A stretch of 64,000 nucleotides of DNA from Shimia ponticola (GTDB taxonomy: Bacteria > Pseudomonadota > Alphaproteobacteria > Rhodobacterales > Rhodobacteraceae). Numbering within the stretch: position 1 is the first letter of the stretch; each line of letters starts with the position of its first letter. A program made the translations under genes and the position numbers. Below, one piece after another: positions 11,235 to 18,434 of this stretch. The notes beneath the pieces are model-generated. The model worked only from the letters and a program-made list of their open reading frames with translations, was not told the origin of the DNA and did no database searches. The stretch spans positions 248,001-312,000 of the forward strand of contig NZ_VCDK01000006.1 of NCBI RefSeq assembly GCF_007995215.1. Direction: 5' to 3'.

Positions 11235-11624
11235 TCAGGCAGCGCGCGGTCGCATGCACGACAGGCTTTGAGTGTCGATGTCGAGGCGAACACCAAGGCT
11301 TCCTGATGCGTTCAGGACGGGTGTCTTGCGCAGGCAGAGTGAGGCGGCTGTGATTTCCGAATAGGCGGCGCATGCTTCTGCTATGCGGCTGATCAGACGC
11401 TCTTGGGTCTCGTAGTGGCCATCGCGCGCGAGGCGGTCGATATCCCTGATGAGCGGGTCGTAATCAAACACCTGATCCATGCCGTCGCGGGCGATTAGTA
11501 CCCGGTCGGTGCCAATGGTCAGCGTCAGGTCTAGAACGTGGGCCTCAGGAACCACATCGCCTGGCCCATAAGTGCCAAGGTCACAGTGCAGTATCAGATC
11601 GCGCAGTTCGATTGTTGCGTACAT
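11235..11624 (-). CDS. Dihydroneopterin aldolase-like (FolB-fold) protein
   Basis: A 129-residue protein matching the T-fold FolB family: an N-terminal strand TIELRDLILHCDLGTYG, a conserved Glu in VVPEAHVLDLTL, Tyr in VFDYDPLIRDI, ERL in the helix (TQERLISRIAEAC), and the catalytic-type Lys in LCLRKTPVLNASGSLGV. FolB makes 6-hydroxymethyl-dihydropterin for folate. Here the neighbours are an amidoligase and amidotransferase instead of folK or folP, so the substrate may be a different pterin-like or sugar compound. ATG with GGAG five bases upstream. Confidence 0.75.
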   Translation of the reverse strand: MYATIELRDLILHCDLGTYGPGDVVPEAHVLDLTLTIGTDRVLIARDGMDQVFDYDPLIRDIDRLARDGHYETQERLISRIAEACAAYSEITAASLCLRKTPVLNASGSLGVRLDIDTQSLSCMRPRAA

Positions 11625-11723
11625 GGACGCTCCGGATTTTCTGTCGTGGATGTTGTCAGGCTTGCGCTTTGATATGGAGCGAGGGCGCCGGTTGGACAGG
11701 GTATTGCCGCCGCGTTTTGACCG

Positions 11724-12446
11724 TCAGGCGAAGGCCTTGTCGACGGCGCGAACTTGCTTGCGGCCTTCCTGATAGGCGCGGGCGGCTTCGACCAGTGCTT
11801 TAAAGATGGCGCGCTGGCGGTGGGCATAGATCAGGTGTTCTGGGTGCCACTGGACGCCCAGCAAAAAGGGATCCTTGATCCGTTCGATCGCCTGCACCAT
11901 CCCGCTTTCATCGCTTGCCGCGACACGAATGCCGGACGCCAATTCGTCGACGGCTTGAGTATGGAGCGCATTGACCTTCAGGTCATCTGTTCCGGTGATC
12001 GCTGCGAGGCGCGAGGCACCGTTTACATGGACCGTCTTGCGCGGGAGGATGGTCTTGTAATTGACAGCCCCAAAGCTGGCATAAGCGTCTTGATCCAACG
12101 TGCCGCCCAAGGCCACGTTGATCATCTGTGCGCCCCGGCAAATACCGAGCATGGGGATATTGTCCTCCCAGGCGCGACACACGATGTCACGCTCAATCGC
12201 GTCGCGCCCGGGATCAAGACGCGCTTCCATCGCCAGTTCGGCTCCGTAGAGCGTGGGAGAAATATCATCGCCACCACCCACGATCACGCCGTCAACGGCA
12301 TCCACATTTACGTCCGTCTGTCTTTGCCATTTCACGGCGCGCGCACCCGCCCACCACAGATTGAACCGGATGAGTGGGAAAATCCGCCAGCCGCTTCGGC
12401 GTGACACGGTTACTCCGATGATGGGGCGATCCGTTGAACGGGTCAT
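11724..12446 (-). CDS. Class I glutamine amidotransferase / gamma-Glu hydrolase family (PuuD-like)
   Basis: A 240-residue peptidase C26-type protein. The Cys nucleophile is in LGICRGAQMINVALGG, and the His-Glu pair is in GVQWHPEHL, completing the class I triad; GVIVGGGDDISPTLYG is the oxyanion-side loop. Such enzymes hydrolyse gamma-glutamyl amides or supply ammonia to a partner. The ATG at 12446 overlaps the amidoligase TGA (ATGA), strong evidence for stoichiometric coupling. The partner suggests it either feeds ammonia to the amidoligase or trims a gamma-glutamyl product. Confidence 0.88.
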   Translation of the reverse strand: MTRSTDRPIIGVTVSRRSGWRIFPLIRFNLWWAGARAVKWQRQTDVNVDAVDGVIVGGGDDISPTLYGAELAMEARLDPGRDAIERDIVCRAWEDNIPMLGICRGAQMINVALGGTLDQDAYASFGAVNYKTILPRKTVHVNGASRLAAITGTDDLKVNALHTQAVDELASGIRVAASDESGMVQAIERIKDPFLLGVQWHPEHLIYAHRQRAIFKALVEAARAYQEGRKQVRAVDKAFA

Positions 12447-13450
12447 GTGGTGTGATGTCCTTCCAGGTATTTGATCAGATAAGGGCGCGACACGTCCCGC
12501 CATGCCCGGCGCGTCAAGGCAGGTTGCGTCTGCCACTCACGGCGTGCATGGATCAGCGTGTCGAGCTCATCAGAGGCCGCAAGGGCCTCCACCGCGCACC
12601 ACCGAGCCCAATCTTTGGACAGGTCCCAACCAGGTTCATCGATGCGGCATTCGGGCAGGCGGTAGTGATACGCCGGGCGCGGCGAAAGCTTGGTGTCATC
12701 GCTGACATATTCCGCGGTTACGTCTGCGGATAGCTCTGCGAGGATGGGAAGGAGATCCAACCCGTGATTGCGAGAGGATGTCTTGGACAACAACAAGCAC
12801 GCGAAGCCATCCATGGTCTCAGGGCGGCCCCCTACCAAGGCTTCAATCAAGCTGTCCGGATAGGGGTCAATGAACGGCAAGGCGCGCCGCGCGATGTCGA
12901 GGTCGATATCGCTTCTCAGGGCCTCTTCGAGAAGTGCAAAGGCGCAGGTGACGGCGTAAATGTGCTCGACCGAAGCGTCTGCGATTGCCACGTTCAGATG
13001 GACGCCGAACCCGTACATCAGTGCATGTCGTGATCCCAATGCTCCTGCGTCACGCAATTTGGCCAAGGCACTGTTCAAGGTGGGCAGAGCGGCAGGGTCA
13101 AAAGGGTCGGTGACCAGCTCTACGGGAACGACCGTTCGGGCGACGGTCAGGGCCTTTGCTCCGCCCACCTGTTCGATTTTCGATTTGTAGGCTGTATCCA
13201 GATAGAAGACACATTTGCCGAAATCACGTGTCTGACAGACCCACATATCGCCGTCTTCGCGCGCCGAGGTTTCAAGGGCGGCCGCAAATTTGGTGGCGGC
13301 TTCTGCCTCGGTTAGGCCTGCGAATTCGACTTCGACGCCCAGTTGACGCTCGCTCTTCTGCGGGAGCAGGGCACCTGCTGTGCCGCCGCGCTCCGAGGTG
13401 TGGCGCGGCAGCGACTTGGTGCGCGAAGCTGGCGTAGCGAGGTCGATCAT
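12443..13450 (-). CDS. Putative amidoligase (glutamine-synthetase-like COOH-NH2 ligase family)
   Basis: A 335-residue protein with the amidoligase start motif GVEVEFAGL (about residue 40), a YGFGVHLNVAI block (about 147) typical of the metal/ATP site of the GS-like fold, and a C-terminal RPYLIKYLEGH. Published comparative genomics (Iyer and colleagues, 2009) predicts this family forms amide or isopeptide bonds on small metabolites or peptides, often beside a class I amidotransferase, exactly as here. Start is ATG 13450 or the GTG just before it; no strong ribosome binding site is visible. It lies 52 bp downstream of the HAD-like gene. Confidence 0.82.
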   Translation of the reverse strand: MIDLATPASRTKSLPRHTSERGGTAGALLPQKSERQLGVEVEFAGLTEAEAATKFAAALETSAREDGDMWVCQTRDFGKCVFYLDTAYKSKIEQVGGAKALTVARTVVPVELVTDPFDPAALPTLNSALAKLRDAGALGSRHALMYGFGVHLNVAIADASVEHIYAVTCAFALLEEALRSDIDLDIARRALPFIDPYPDSLIEALVGGRPETMDGFACLLLSKTSSRNHGLDLLPILAELSADVTAEYVSDDTKLSPRPAYHYRLPECRIDEPGWDLSKDWARWCAVEALAASDELDTLIHARREWQTQPALTRRAWRDVSRPYLIKYLEGHHTT

Positions 13451-13502
13451 CACGCATCAACGCGCAACTCACGCATCAGTTCCGGTCGCCTATCTCGCGT
13501 GT

Positions 13503-14183
13503 TTAGACGGCGACCTTGAACGACCAACCCAATGTCGCTCCAACGGCGTCGTTCAGATCATTTGTCACGCTCATGTCTGCGTGCTGCATATCCTTGGCGT
13601 CGATGTTTGCGCCGGTAAATCCGATGGTGGAAATCCCGGCTGCTTTGGCAGCGGAGACGCCGTCTGGATTATCTTCGATTGCGACAACGGTGGACGGGGT
13701 TCGCTTCAGGACCTTGAGCGTTTCGAAATACACGTCAGGTGCCGGTTTCGAGGCGCGGTGCGGCGTGCGCCATGTCATGTGATCGAATTCGATGCCGGTC
13801 TGCCGCGTAACGATGGCCTTAATGGCCTCAACGGTTGCGCGCTCGGTCGTCGTGACGAAGGCAAGTTTCGCACCGTGGAGTGGGGCCATGCTGAGCGTCT
13901 CGGCGACGCCCGGACGCAGCATGACATGGCCGCCGGCCAGGAACCGCAGAAACAGGCGGGACTTGGTGGCGTGGATTGCTGCCGCATCAACAGTTTCGCC
14001 GCGCGCGGCAGCGTAGCTGTTGATCCGATCCTGACCGCCAGACGCACGCAGCATTTTCTGATAGATTCCCCGATCCCAATGCCAGTCGACGCCGTGATCT
14101 TGAAACGCCGCGTTGAAGGCGTCTCTTTGCATTTCTGAGGTCTCTACGATGCTGCCGATTGAACCGAATAGTACCGCTGTCAT
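13503..14183 (-). CDS. HAD-superfamily (CbbY/beta-phosphoglucomutase-like) protein lacking motif I aspartates
   Basis: The 226-residue protein has the overall CbbY-type layout: cap region with AFNAAFQDHGVDWHWDRG, motif II Thr in LAFVTTTERAT, motif III Lys in ASKPAPDVYF and motif IV acidic pair in VAIEDNPDGVSAAKAAG. Motif I, normally FDxDGT, reads LFGSIGSIVET, so the nucleophile Asp is Gly7 and the acid/base Asp is Ile9. As written it should not perform HAD phosphate transfer. It may be a binding or regulatory pseudoenzyme. The frame is intact, so this is not simple decay. Confidence 0.85.
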   Translation of the reverse strand: MTAVLFGSIGSIVETSEMQRDAFNAAFQDHGVDWHWDRGIYQKMLRASGGQDRINSYAAARGETVDAAAIHATKSRLFLRFLAGGHVMLRPGVAETLSMAPLHGAKLAFVTTTERATVEAIKAIVTRQTGIEFDHMTWRTPHRASKPAPDVYFETLKVLKRTPSTVVAIEDNPDGVSAAKAAGISTIGFTGANIDAKDMQHADMSVTNDLNDAVGATLGWSFKVAV

Positions 14184-14406
14184 CTAACGCTCCCTGATCA
14201 TGTTTGCGGAGGCTCGGTGCGAGCCAGAACACGCACCGAACTCAATCAAATGGGCGGTTGCGGCATATTGTTCCCAACGGACCGAAAAATTTTCCTGAAT
14301 AGCCAGCCGCGCGCCATAGTTGGCGTAAACCTTGAGGGGTAGACAACCACGAGAGACATGCGTCAGCTGATTAGGAACCTGCAATTGCCACCCAATGCAG
14401 ACGGTT
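14184..14406. other. Intergenic region between histidine kinase and HAD-like genes
   Basis: About 220 bp with no gene I can support; a frame is open on the minus strand but has no start context or recognisable product. A short hairpin GGCTCG-GTG-CGAGCC sits at 14211-14225 without a T-run. The promoter for the HAD-amidoligase run is likely here. Confidence 0.45.
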
Positions 14407-16134
14407 TCACGCGGCGGCTTGGGCTTTTTCGTCTTGTTCGATCGGCTCGAATTCGACGGCCTGGAACCGCAGGGTGCGCGTAAAAACGCCATCTTGTGTG
14501 TTGTGTTCGGCCGTGCCGTCCAACTGACGTTCAAATGCCAGCATAAGTTTGCTGCCCAATCCGGTCTGCGGCGCGTCATCCTCTGGCGCATCGGCGGGGT
14601 TGGTCATTTTGACAAATACATCGCCGGTATCCGACACGGTCAACGACAGGGCGATCTTGACCCGCTCGTTTTCGTCGATTCTGGCATGTTTCATGGCGTT
14701 CATCAGCGCTTCGGCCACCCACATGGAAAGCGGCACCGCCTGATCCGGATAAAGCAAAACGGCGGCGATATCTGTGTTAATGACCATCCTGGGGTTAGGA
14801 GACATCAGTGAGGTCTCGGAGACCACAGCCCCAATGAGGTCTCTTGCATTTACGCGCGACGTTTCCGGTTGATTATAAAGCGATCGGTGCAAGGTTGCGA
14901 GCGCGCTCACGCGCCGCTTCAGGCTTTCGAGGATGGAGCGCGCTTCGCTGGTCTGGGCGCTGCGGGATTGCAGATTCATGATCGAGGCAATCATTTGCAG
15001 ATTGTTTTTCACCCGATGATGAATTTCGCGCAGAAGCACTTCTTTGTCCTGAAGGTCGGACTGTTGCTTGGCTTCTGCGTCGGTAATCAAAAGCGTCATG
15101 CGGTTAAAGGCCCGCTGGGCGTCCTTGAACTCGTCAGGTGCGCCATCAAGCAAAACACCGGGGCCACCGCGCTCGCCCAAGGCAAAGCGGCGCATGCCTG
15201 ACCTCAATTCGGCAAGGTGGCGCAGGACAAGCTGGTTCAGGCCGATATAAGCGACCGTCATGCTCGCCAACCACATCAGGATGGCGAACAGCATGGGCAA
15301 CAGCGCAAGCTTTAAGGTCCCGTTTGAGGCCGGACCCGAATATGGCCAACTGCCGACAATGGTGTAGCTGTCATTTGCCGCGCTGCGCACGGTGTAGAAG
15401 CGAGAGTTGCCCGCGCTGTCATTTGCAACAAAGCTCGTGCCTGATCTGGCCTTGAGGCTGTCGGGTGTGATGTCGACCGGCAAACCAGCCAAGGCATCCG
15501 CGCCCATCGGATCGAACATGTCGAACACTTGCGCCTTCGTGGTAATGCCCAGCAAAGCAAGGCCATCGCGTATCTGGCTGTCATCAAGCCCTTCACTAAA
15601 CCGATCAAGTGCAATCGACAGCGCCATCATGCCGGTCAGTGTTGGGCCATCAAAAACTGGGACACTGACAACAAAGACAGGTGCGCCGCTCAGTTCGCCA
15701 CTTGGGCTAAGCGCCGTATAGATTTCGGCCCTGTCTATCGAGGCTTGGAAATCTTCGGTCTGGGTAAGGTCAATGGCCTCATTTGGCGACGTGCTGCACC
15801 GCATGGTGCCATCAACCGGCGCAAAACCCGCAAAGACGTACCGGGGGTTCTTACGAAGGAAAACGGCCAGCGTTTCACGGCAAGAGGCCGCGTCCGTCGT
15901 TCGTGCCATGGCACCAAGCCCATGGGCCGCACCGACAGCCTCTTGCACCAACACCCGCTGATCTGCGGCTGCTGCCTCTGTGACTTCGGCCATGACTCCA
16001 CGGTTTATGGCGTCGCTATCTTTGACAACCCGGGTGGTTTGCCACAAGGCAATAAGTCCAAGCGGAAAGAGCGCGAGCACCATCAGAAGGATGAGGCGGA
16101 CACGGAGCCCGCCGAAGGGGTAGGGCCACCTCAA
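14407..16134 (-). CDS. HWE/HisKA_2-type sensor histidine kinase of the general stress locus
   Basis: A 575-residue sensor with two membrane segments (about 13-33 and 277-299) bracketing a periplasmic sensing domain of about 240 residues, then a HAMP-like linker, a HisKA_2 dimerisation helix REIHHRVKNNLQMIASIMN with the phosphorylated His at about residue 372, and a HATPase with WVAEALMNAMKHA. This kinase type phosphorylates PhyR in the alphaproteobacterial stress response. The start is probably TTG 16134, whose TTGA overlaps the ecfG stop; the first hydrophobic segment would be damaged by later starts. Last gene of nepR-ecfG-kinase. Confidence 0.88.
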   Translation of the reverse strand: MRWPYPFGGLRVRLILLMVLALFPLGLIALWQTTRVVKDSDAINRGVMAEVTEAAAADQRVLVQEAVGAAHGLGAMARTTDAASCRETLAVFLRKNPRYVFAGFAPVDGTMRCSTSPNEAIDLTQTEDFQASIDRAEIYTALSPSGELSGAPVFVVSVPVFDGPTLTGMMALSIALDRFSEGLDDSQIRDGLALLGITTKAQVFDMFDPMGADALAGLPVDITPDSLKARSGTSFVANDSAGNSRFYTVRSAANDSYTIVGSWPYSGPASNGTLKLALLPMLFAILMWLASMTVAYIGLNQLVLRHLAELRSGMRRFALGERGGPGVLLDGAPDEFKDAQRAFNRMTLLITDAEAKQQSDLQDKEVLLREIHHRVKNNLQMIASIMNLQSRSAQTSEARSILESLKRRVSALATLHRSLYNQPETSRVNARDLIGAVVSETSLMSPNPRMVINTDIAAVLLYPDQAVPLSMWVAEALMNAMKHARIDENERVKIALSLTVSDTGDVFVKMTNPADAPEDDAPQTGLGSKLMLAFERQLDGTAEHNTQDGVFTRTLRFQAVEFEPIEQDEKAQAAA

Positions 16135-16694
16135 GCCAGCCTCTGATTCTGAGCAACGATGCTCTGTGTCATGGCTTCGGTCGCCTCAAGCGGATCGTCA
16201 TCTGACAATTGCATGAGTTCTGTAAGTCGCGCACGCCCGCGGTTGATACGGCTCTTGATCGTGCCCACGGCGACGCCGCATGTTTCGGCGGCCTCTTCGT
16301 AAGAGAACCCGCTGGCGCCGACGAGGATCAATGCTTCCCGTTGTTCTTCTGGAAGCTGATCAAACGCGACGGAAAAGTCGCGCATTTGAAGTCGGCCGTC
16401 ATGGTCTGGCTTTTGAGCCAATCCAGCGGTCATGGTCCCTTCAACATCCTCGACCTCGCGCTGCCGCTTGCGGTGATGCGAGTAATAGGTGTTGCGCAAA
16501 ATGGTGAAAAGCCATGCCCGCATGTTGGTCCCGGGTTTGAAACTATGGATGTTGTTCCAAGCCTTGACCAAGGCGTCCTGTACGATGTCGTCGGCGAGCG
16601 TCGCGTTCCGCGTCAGAGACATAGCAAACGCGCGCATCGCACCGAGATGCGTGACCAGTTCATCCTTGGGATTTATTGGGGTGTTGTCATTCAT
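16131..16694 (-). CDS. ecfG: EcfG-family ECF sigma factor of the general stress response
   Basis: A 187-residue ECF15-type sigma factor. Region 2 reads MRAFAMSLTRNATLADDIVQ and FKPGTNMRAWLFTILRN; region 4 reads LPEEQREALILVGASGFSYE followed by a helix-turn-helix GVAVGTIKSRINRGR. It directs RNA polymerase to GGAAC/CGTT promoters and is held by NepR until phosphorylated PhyR binds NepR. ATG at 16694 overlaps the nepR stop (ATGAATGA), giving coupled translation. Several perfect target promoters are in this window. Confidence 0.93.
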   Translation of the reverse strand: MNDNTPINPKDELVTHLGAMRAFAMSLTRNATLADDIVQDALVKAWNNIHSFKPGTNMRAWLFTILRNTYYSHHRKRQREVEDVEGTMTAGLAQKPDHDGRLQMRDFSVAFDQLPEEQREALILVGASGFSYEEAAETCGVAVGTIKSRINRGRARLTELMQLSDDDPLEATEAMTQSIVAQNQRLA

Positions 16695-16866
16695 CTGCTT
16701 CGCCACCCGTGCCATTGGCAGGATTTGCGGAGTCCTTTTCGCGAAGCTGCTGCAGCAGGTTGGCAAAGCGATCCGGCAGTTCTTCTTGCGCGACTTCGTC
16801 GTACGCGCGACGGAGGTTCTTGTCGATTTCCTCCGCAATCCTTGATGTTTTCTCCGGCCGGGTCAT
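16687..16866 (-). CDS. nepR: NepR anti-sigma factor
   Basis: A 59-residue protein beginning MTRPEKTSRIAEEIDKNLRR and continuing AYDEVAQEELPDRFANLLQQ, the NepR core: two helices joined by an (E/V)PDRF turn. NepR sequesters EcfG and is released by phospho-PhyR. The position between phyR and ecfG and the overlap with ecfG are standard for the locus. ATG at 16866; no strong Shine-Dalgarno seen. Easily missed by automated gene finding because of its size. Confidence 0.93.
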   Translation of the reverse strand: MTRPEKTSRIAEEIDKNLRRAYDEVAQEELPDRFANLLQQLREKDSANPANGTGGEADE

Positions 16867-16900
16867 CTCTTTACCTTAGTTAGTGCGCACGTGCTTATGT

Positions 16901-16925
16901 GGAACAAAGTGGTGCACCAGCGGTT
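16901..16925 (+). promoter_or_regulatory. Probable EcfG-type promoter of phyR in the phyR/nepR divergent region
   Basis: GGAAC at 16901-16905, 16 bases, GGTT at 16922-16925, one mismatch from the consensus. Minus-strand GGAAC at 16932-16928 points toward nepR, but its -10 is weak (CTTT after 18 bases). Together they make a nearly symmetric element around the palindrome GGTGCACC (16911-16918), suggesting autoregulation in both directions. Confidence 0.6.
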
Positions 16926-16960
16926 TTGTTCCATAGAATTCGCTAAAAGGGAAAACGACT

Positions 16961-17779
16961 ATGACGTCTCAGCCACACAACGACGAACTTTCACTGGCTG
17001 ACAAAATCGGGCCAAACCTGCCCTACCTTCGCCGCTACGCGCGCGCGCTGACTGGTAGTCAAAGCCGTGGCGATGCCTATGCCGCGACCGCGCTTGAAGC
17101 TATTTTGGCCGATCCATCCCTGTTTTCGGATGACATGCCCGCCAAAACAGCGCTCTACTCTGTCTTTCAAACCATTTGGTCCAGTTCTGGTTCCCAACTT
17201 TCTGACGGTGAGACCGGGCTGCCCGCAGAAGCGCAAAAGCATCTGCAGGCCCTGACGGCGGATACGCGTGAGGTGCTGCTGCTCCACACTCTGGAAGGGT
17301 TCAAGCGCAACGAAGTCGCAATGATCATGCGCAAGACGCCTGAAGAAGTTGGCAAGCTTTTGGATATCGCTTTTGAGGAAATGGCCAAATCGCTCAGCGG
17401 CAAGGTCATGGTCATCGAAGACGAAGCGATCATTGCGATCGATCTTGAGCATATCGTTTCGGAAATGGGCCACCGCGTGACCGGCGTTGCCCGCACCGAA
17501 GAAGGCGCGATCAACCTGTTCAACCGCGAGAAACCAAGCCTGATCTTGTCGGATATCCAACTTGCAGATGGCTCAAGCGGCATCGACGCCGTCAATCGCA
17601 TTCTGAAAGAAGCAGAAGACATTCCAGTCATCTTCATCACGGCCTTCCCAGAACGCCTGCTAACGGGTGAGGGTCCAGAACCAGCCTTCCTGATCTCGAA
17701 GCCATATACCGAAGATCAGGTGCGCTCGGCGATTTCGCAGGCCATGTTCTTTTCGTCCACCGCGACGTTGAAGGCCTAG
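16961..17779 (+). CDS. phyR: PhyR response regulator (sigma-like domain plus receiver)
   Basis: A 272-residue anti-anti-sigma factor. Residues about 10-135 form the sigma-like domain mimicking EcfG regions 2 and 4 (LPYLRRYARALTGSQSRGDA; LTADTREVLLLHTLEGF). Residues about 145-265 are a receiver with the acidic pair in VMVIEDEAIIAIDLE, phosphoacceptor Asp in LILSDIQLADG, and Lys in FLISKPYTE. When phosphorylated it binds NepR and frees EcfG. Divergent from nepR-ecfG-kinase, with a probable EcfG promoter, which would give positive feedback. Confidence 0.95.
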   Translation: MTSQPHNDELSLADKIGPNLPYLRRYARALTGSQSRGDAYAATALEAILADPSLFSDDMPAKTALYSVFQTIWSSSGSQLSDGETGLPAEAQKHLQALTADTREVLLLHTLEGFKRNEVAMIMRKTPEEVGKLLDIAFEEMAKSLSGKVMVIEDEAIIAIDLEHIVSEMGHRVTGVARTEEGAINLFNREKPSLILSDIQLADGSSGIDAVNRILKEAEDIPVIFITAFPERLLTGEGPEPAFLISKPYTEDQVRSAISQAMFFSSTATLKA

Positions 17780-17788
17780 CATTTCCCC

Positions 17789-17819
17789 AAAAAACAAGCC
17801 GCAGCCCGAGGGCTGCGGC
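17789..17819 (-). terminator. Rho-independent terminator of dps (stem may also serve phyR)
   Basis: A 9-10 bp GC stem at 17798-17819 (GCCGCAGCCC / GGGCTGCGGC) followed, in the minus direction, by a T6 run at 17794-17789. On the plus strand no T-run follows, so it mainly terminates the dps transcript. Confidence 0.8.
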
Positions 17820-17872
17820 ATCTACACACTCAACTTGTAACTCGGCTAATCGCTAAGATACGTATTCGGGTG

Positions 17873-18373
17873 TCACTCGGACTTTGACAGTGCGCGCAAC
17901 ATCCATGCGGCTTTCTCGTGGAATGCGCTGCGTTCGGTCGCCAGATCTTCGGTCACCGGATCGGCTTTGCCTTCGACCAAGCGCACAACGGCGTGAAAGC
18001 GTTTCGCCAACCGCTCATGATCCTCGGCCAGATCGAGCAACATATCTTCGGCTGACATCGTGCCGTCCTTGTCTTCAATCACCGAACGCCCGGTGATGTC
18101 TGCCATGGCGGTCGGCGCGAGGTGACCCAGTGCGCGGATGCGCTCGGCCAGCTCGTCGGCAGCCTTGAACAGATCTTCATAATGCTCTTCGGTCAGGTTG
18201 TGGACCGAATAGAATAGCGGACCCTCGACGTTCCAATGGTAGGCGTGGGATTTGAATACGAGGCGGTAGGTATCCGCCAGCACGTCGCCAAGCGCCTCTG
18301 CGATGGCGGGCGTTTCGCGCACGCCTGTGGATACTGAATCTTCTGACGGGATGACTTTCAATGCGTTGGTCAT
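17873..18373 (-). CDS. dps: Dps-family ferritin-like stress protein
   Basis: A 166-residue Dps (DNA-binding protein from starved cells) that stores iron and protects DNA from oxidative damage as a dodecamer. The intersubunit ferroxidase residues are in KSHAYHWNVEGPLFYSVHNL and the partner Asp/Glu in DELAERIRALG. The N-terminus is short and weakly charged, so DNA binding may be limited. AAAGGAG stands upstream of ATG 18373. Control by a promoter inside the end of the upstream TPP-enzyme gene is likely; general stress control of dps is common in this group. Confidence 0.93.
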   Translation of the reverse strand: MTNALKVIPSEDSVSTGVRETPAIAEALGDVLADTYRLVFKSHAYHWNVEGPLFYSVHNLTEEHYEDLFKAADELAERIRALGHLAPTAMADITGRSVIEDKDGTMSAEDMLLDLAEDHERLAKRFHAVVRLVEGKADPVTEDLATERSAFHEKAAWMLRALSKSE

Positions 18374-18408
18374 GGTGTCTCTCCTTTCGTGTCTGCGTTC
18401 AGGGGGAC

Positions 18409-18434
18409 AACCGCCTAGGCCGCGATATTGTTCC
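18409..18434 (-). promoter_or_regulatory. Possible EcfG-type promoter of dps
   Basis: Minus strand GGAAC at 18434-18430, 17 bases, GGTT at 18412-18409. Spacing is one longer than the perfect sites and the -10 has one mismatch. It overlaps the last codons of the upstream gene. Predicted start about 28 bases before the dps ATG. Confidence 0.45.

Noticed and set aside
10528-11271. Plus-strand open frame of 247 codons opposite the DoxX-like gene
   Set aside because: Very charged, low-complexity translation typical of antisense to a membrane protein gene.
14270-14274. Minus-strand GGAAC upstream of the HAD-like gene as an EcfG promoter
   Set aside because: No CGTT or GTT at 16 to 18 bases downstream.
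14184-14591. Minus-strand frame between the kinase and HAD-like genes
   Set aside because: Most of it is out of frame with the kinase C-terminus; the remaining 70 codons have no start or family.
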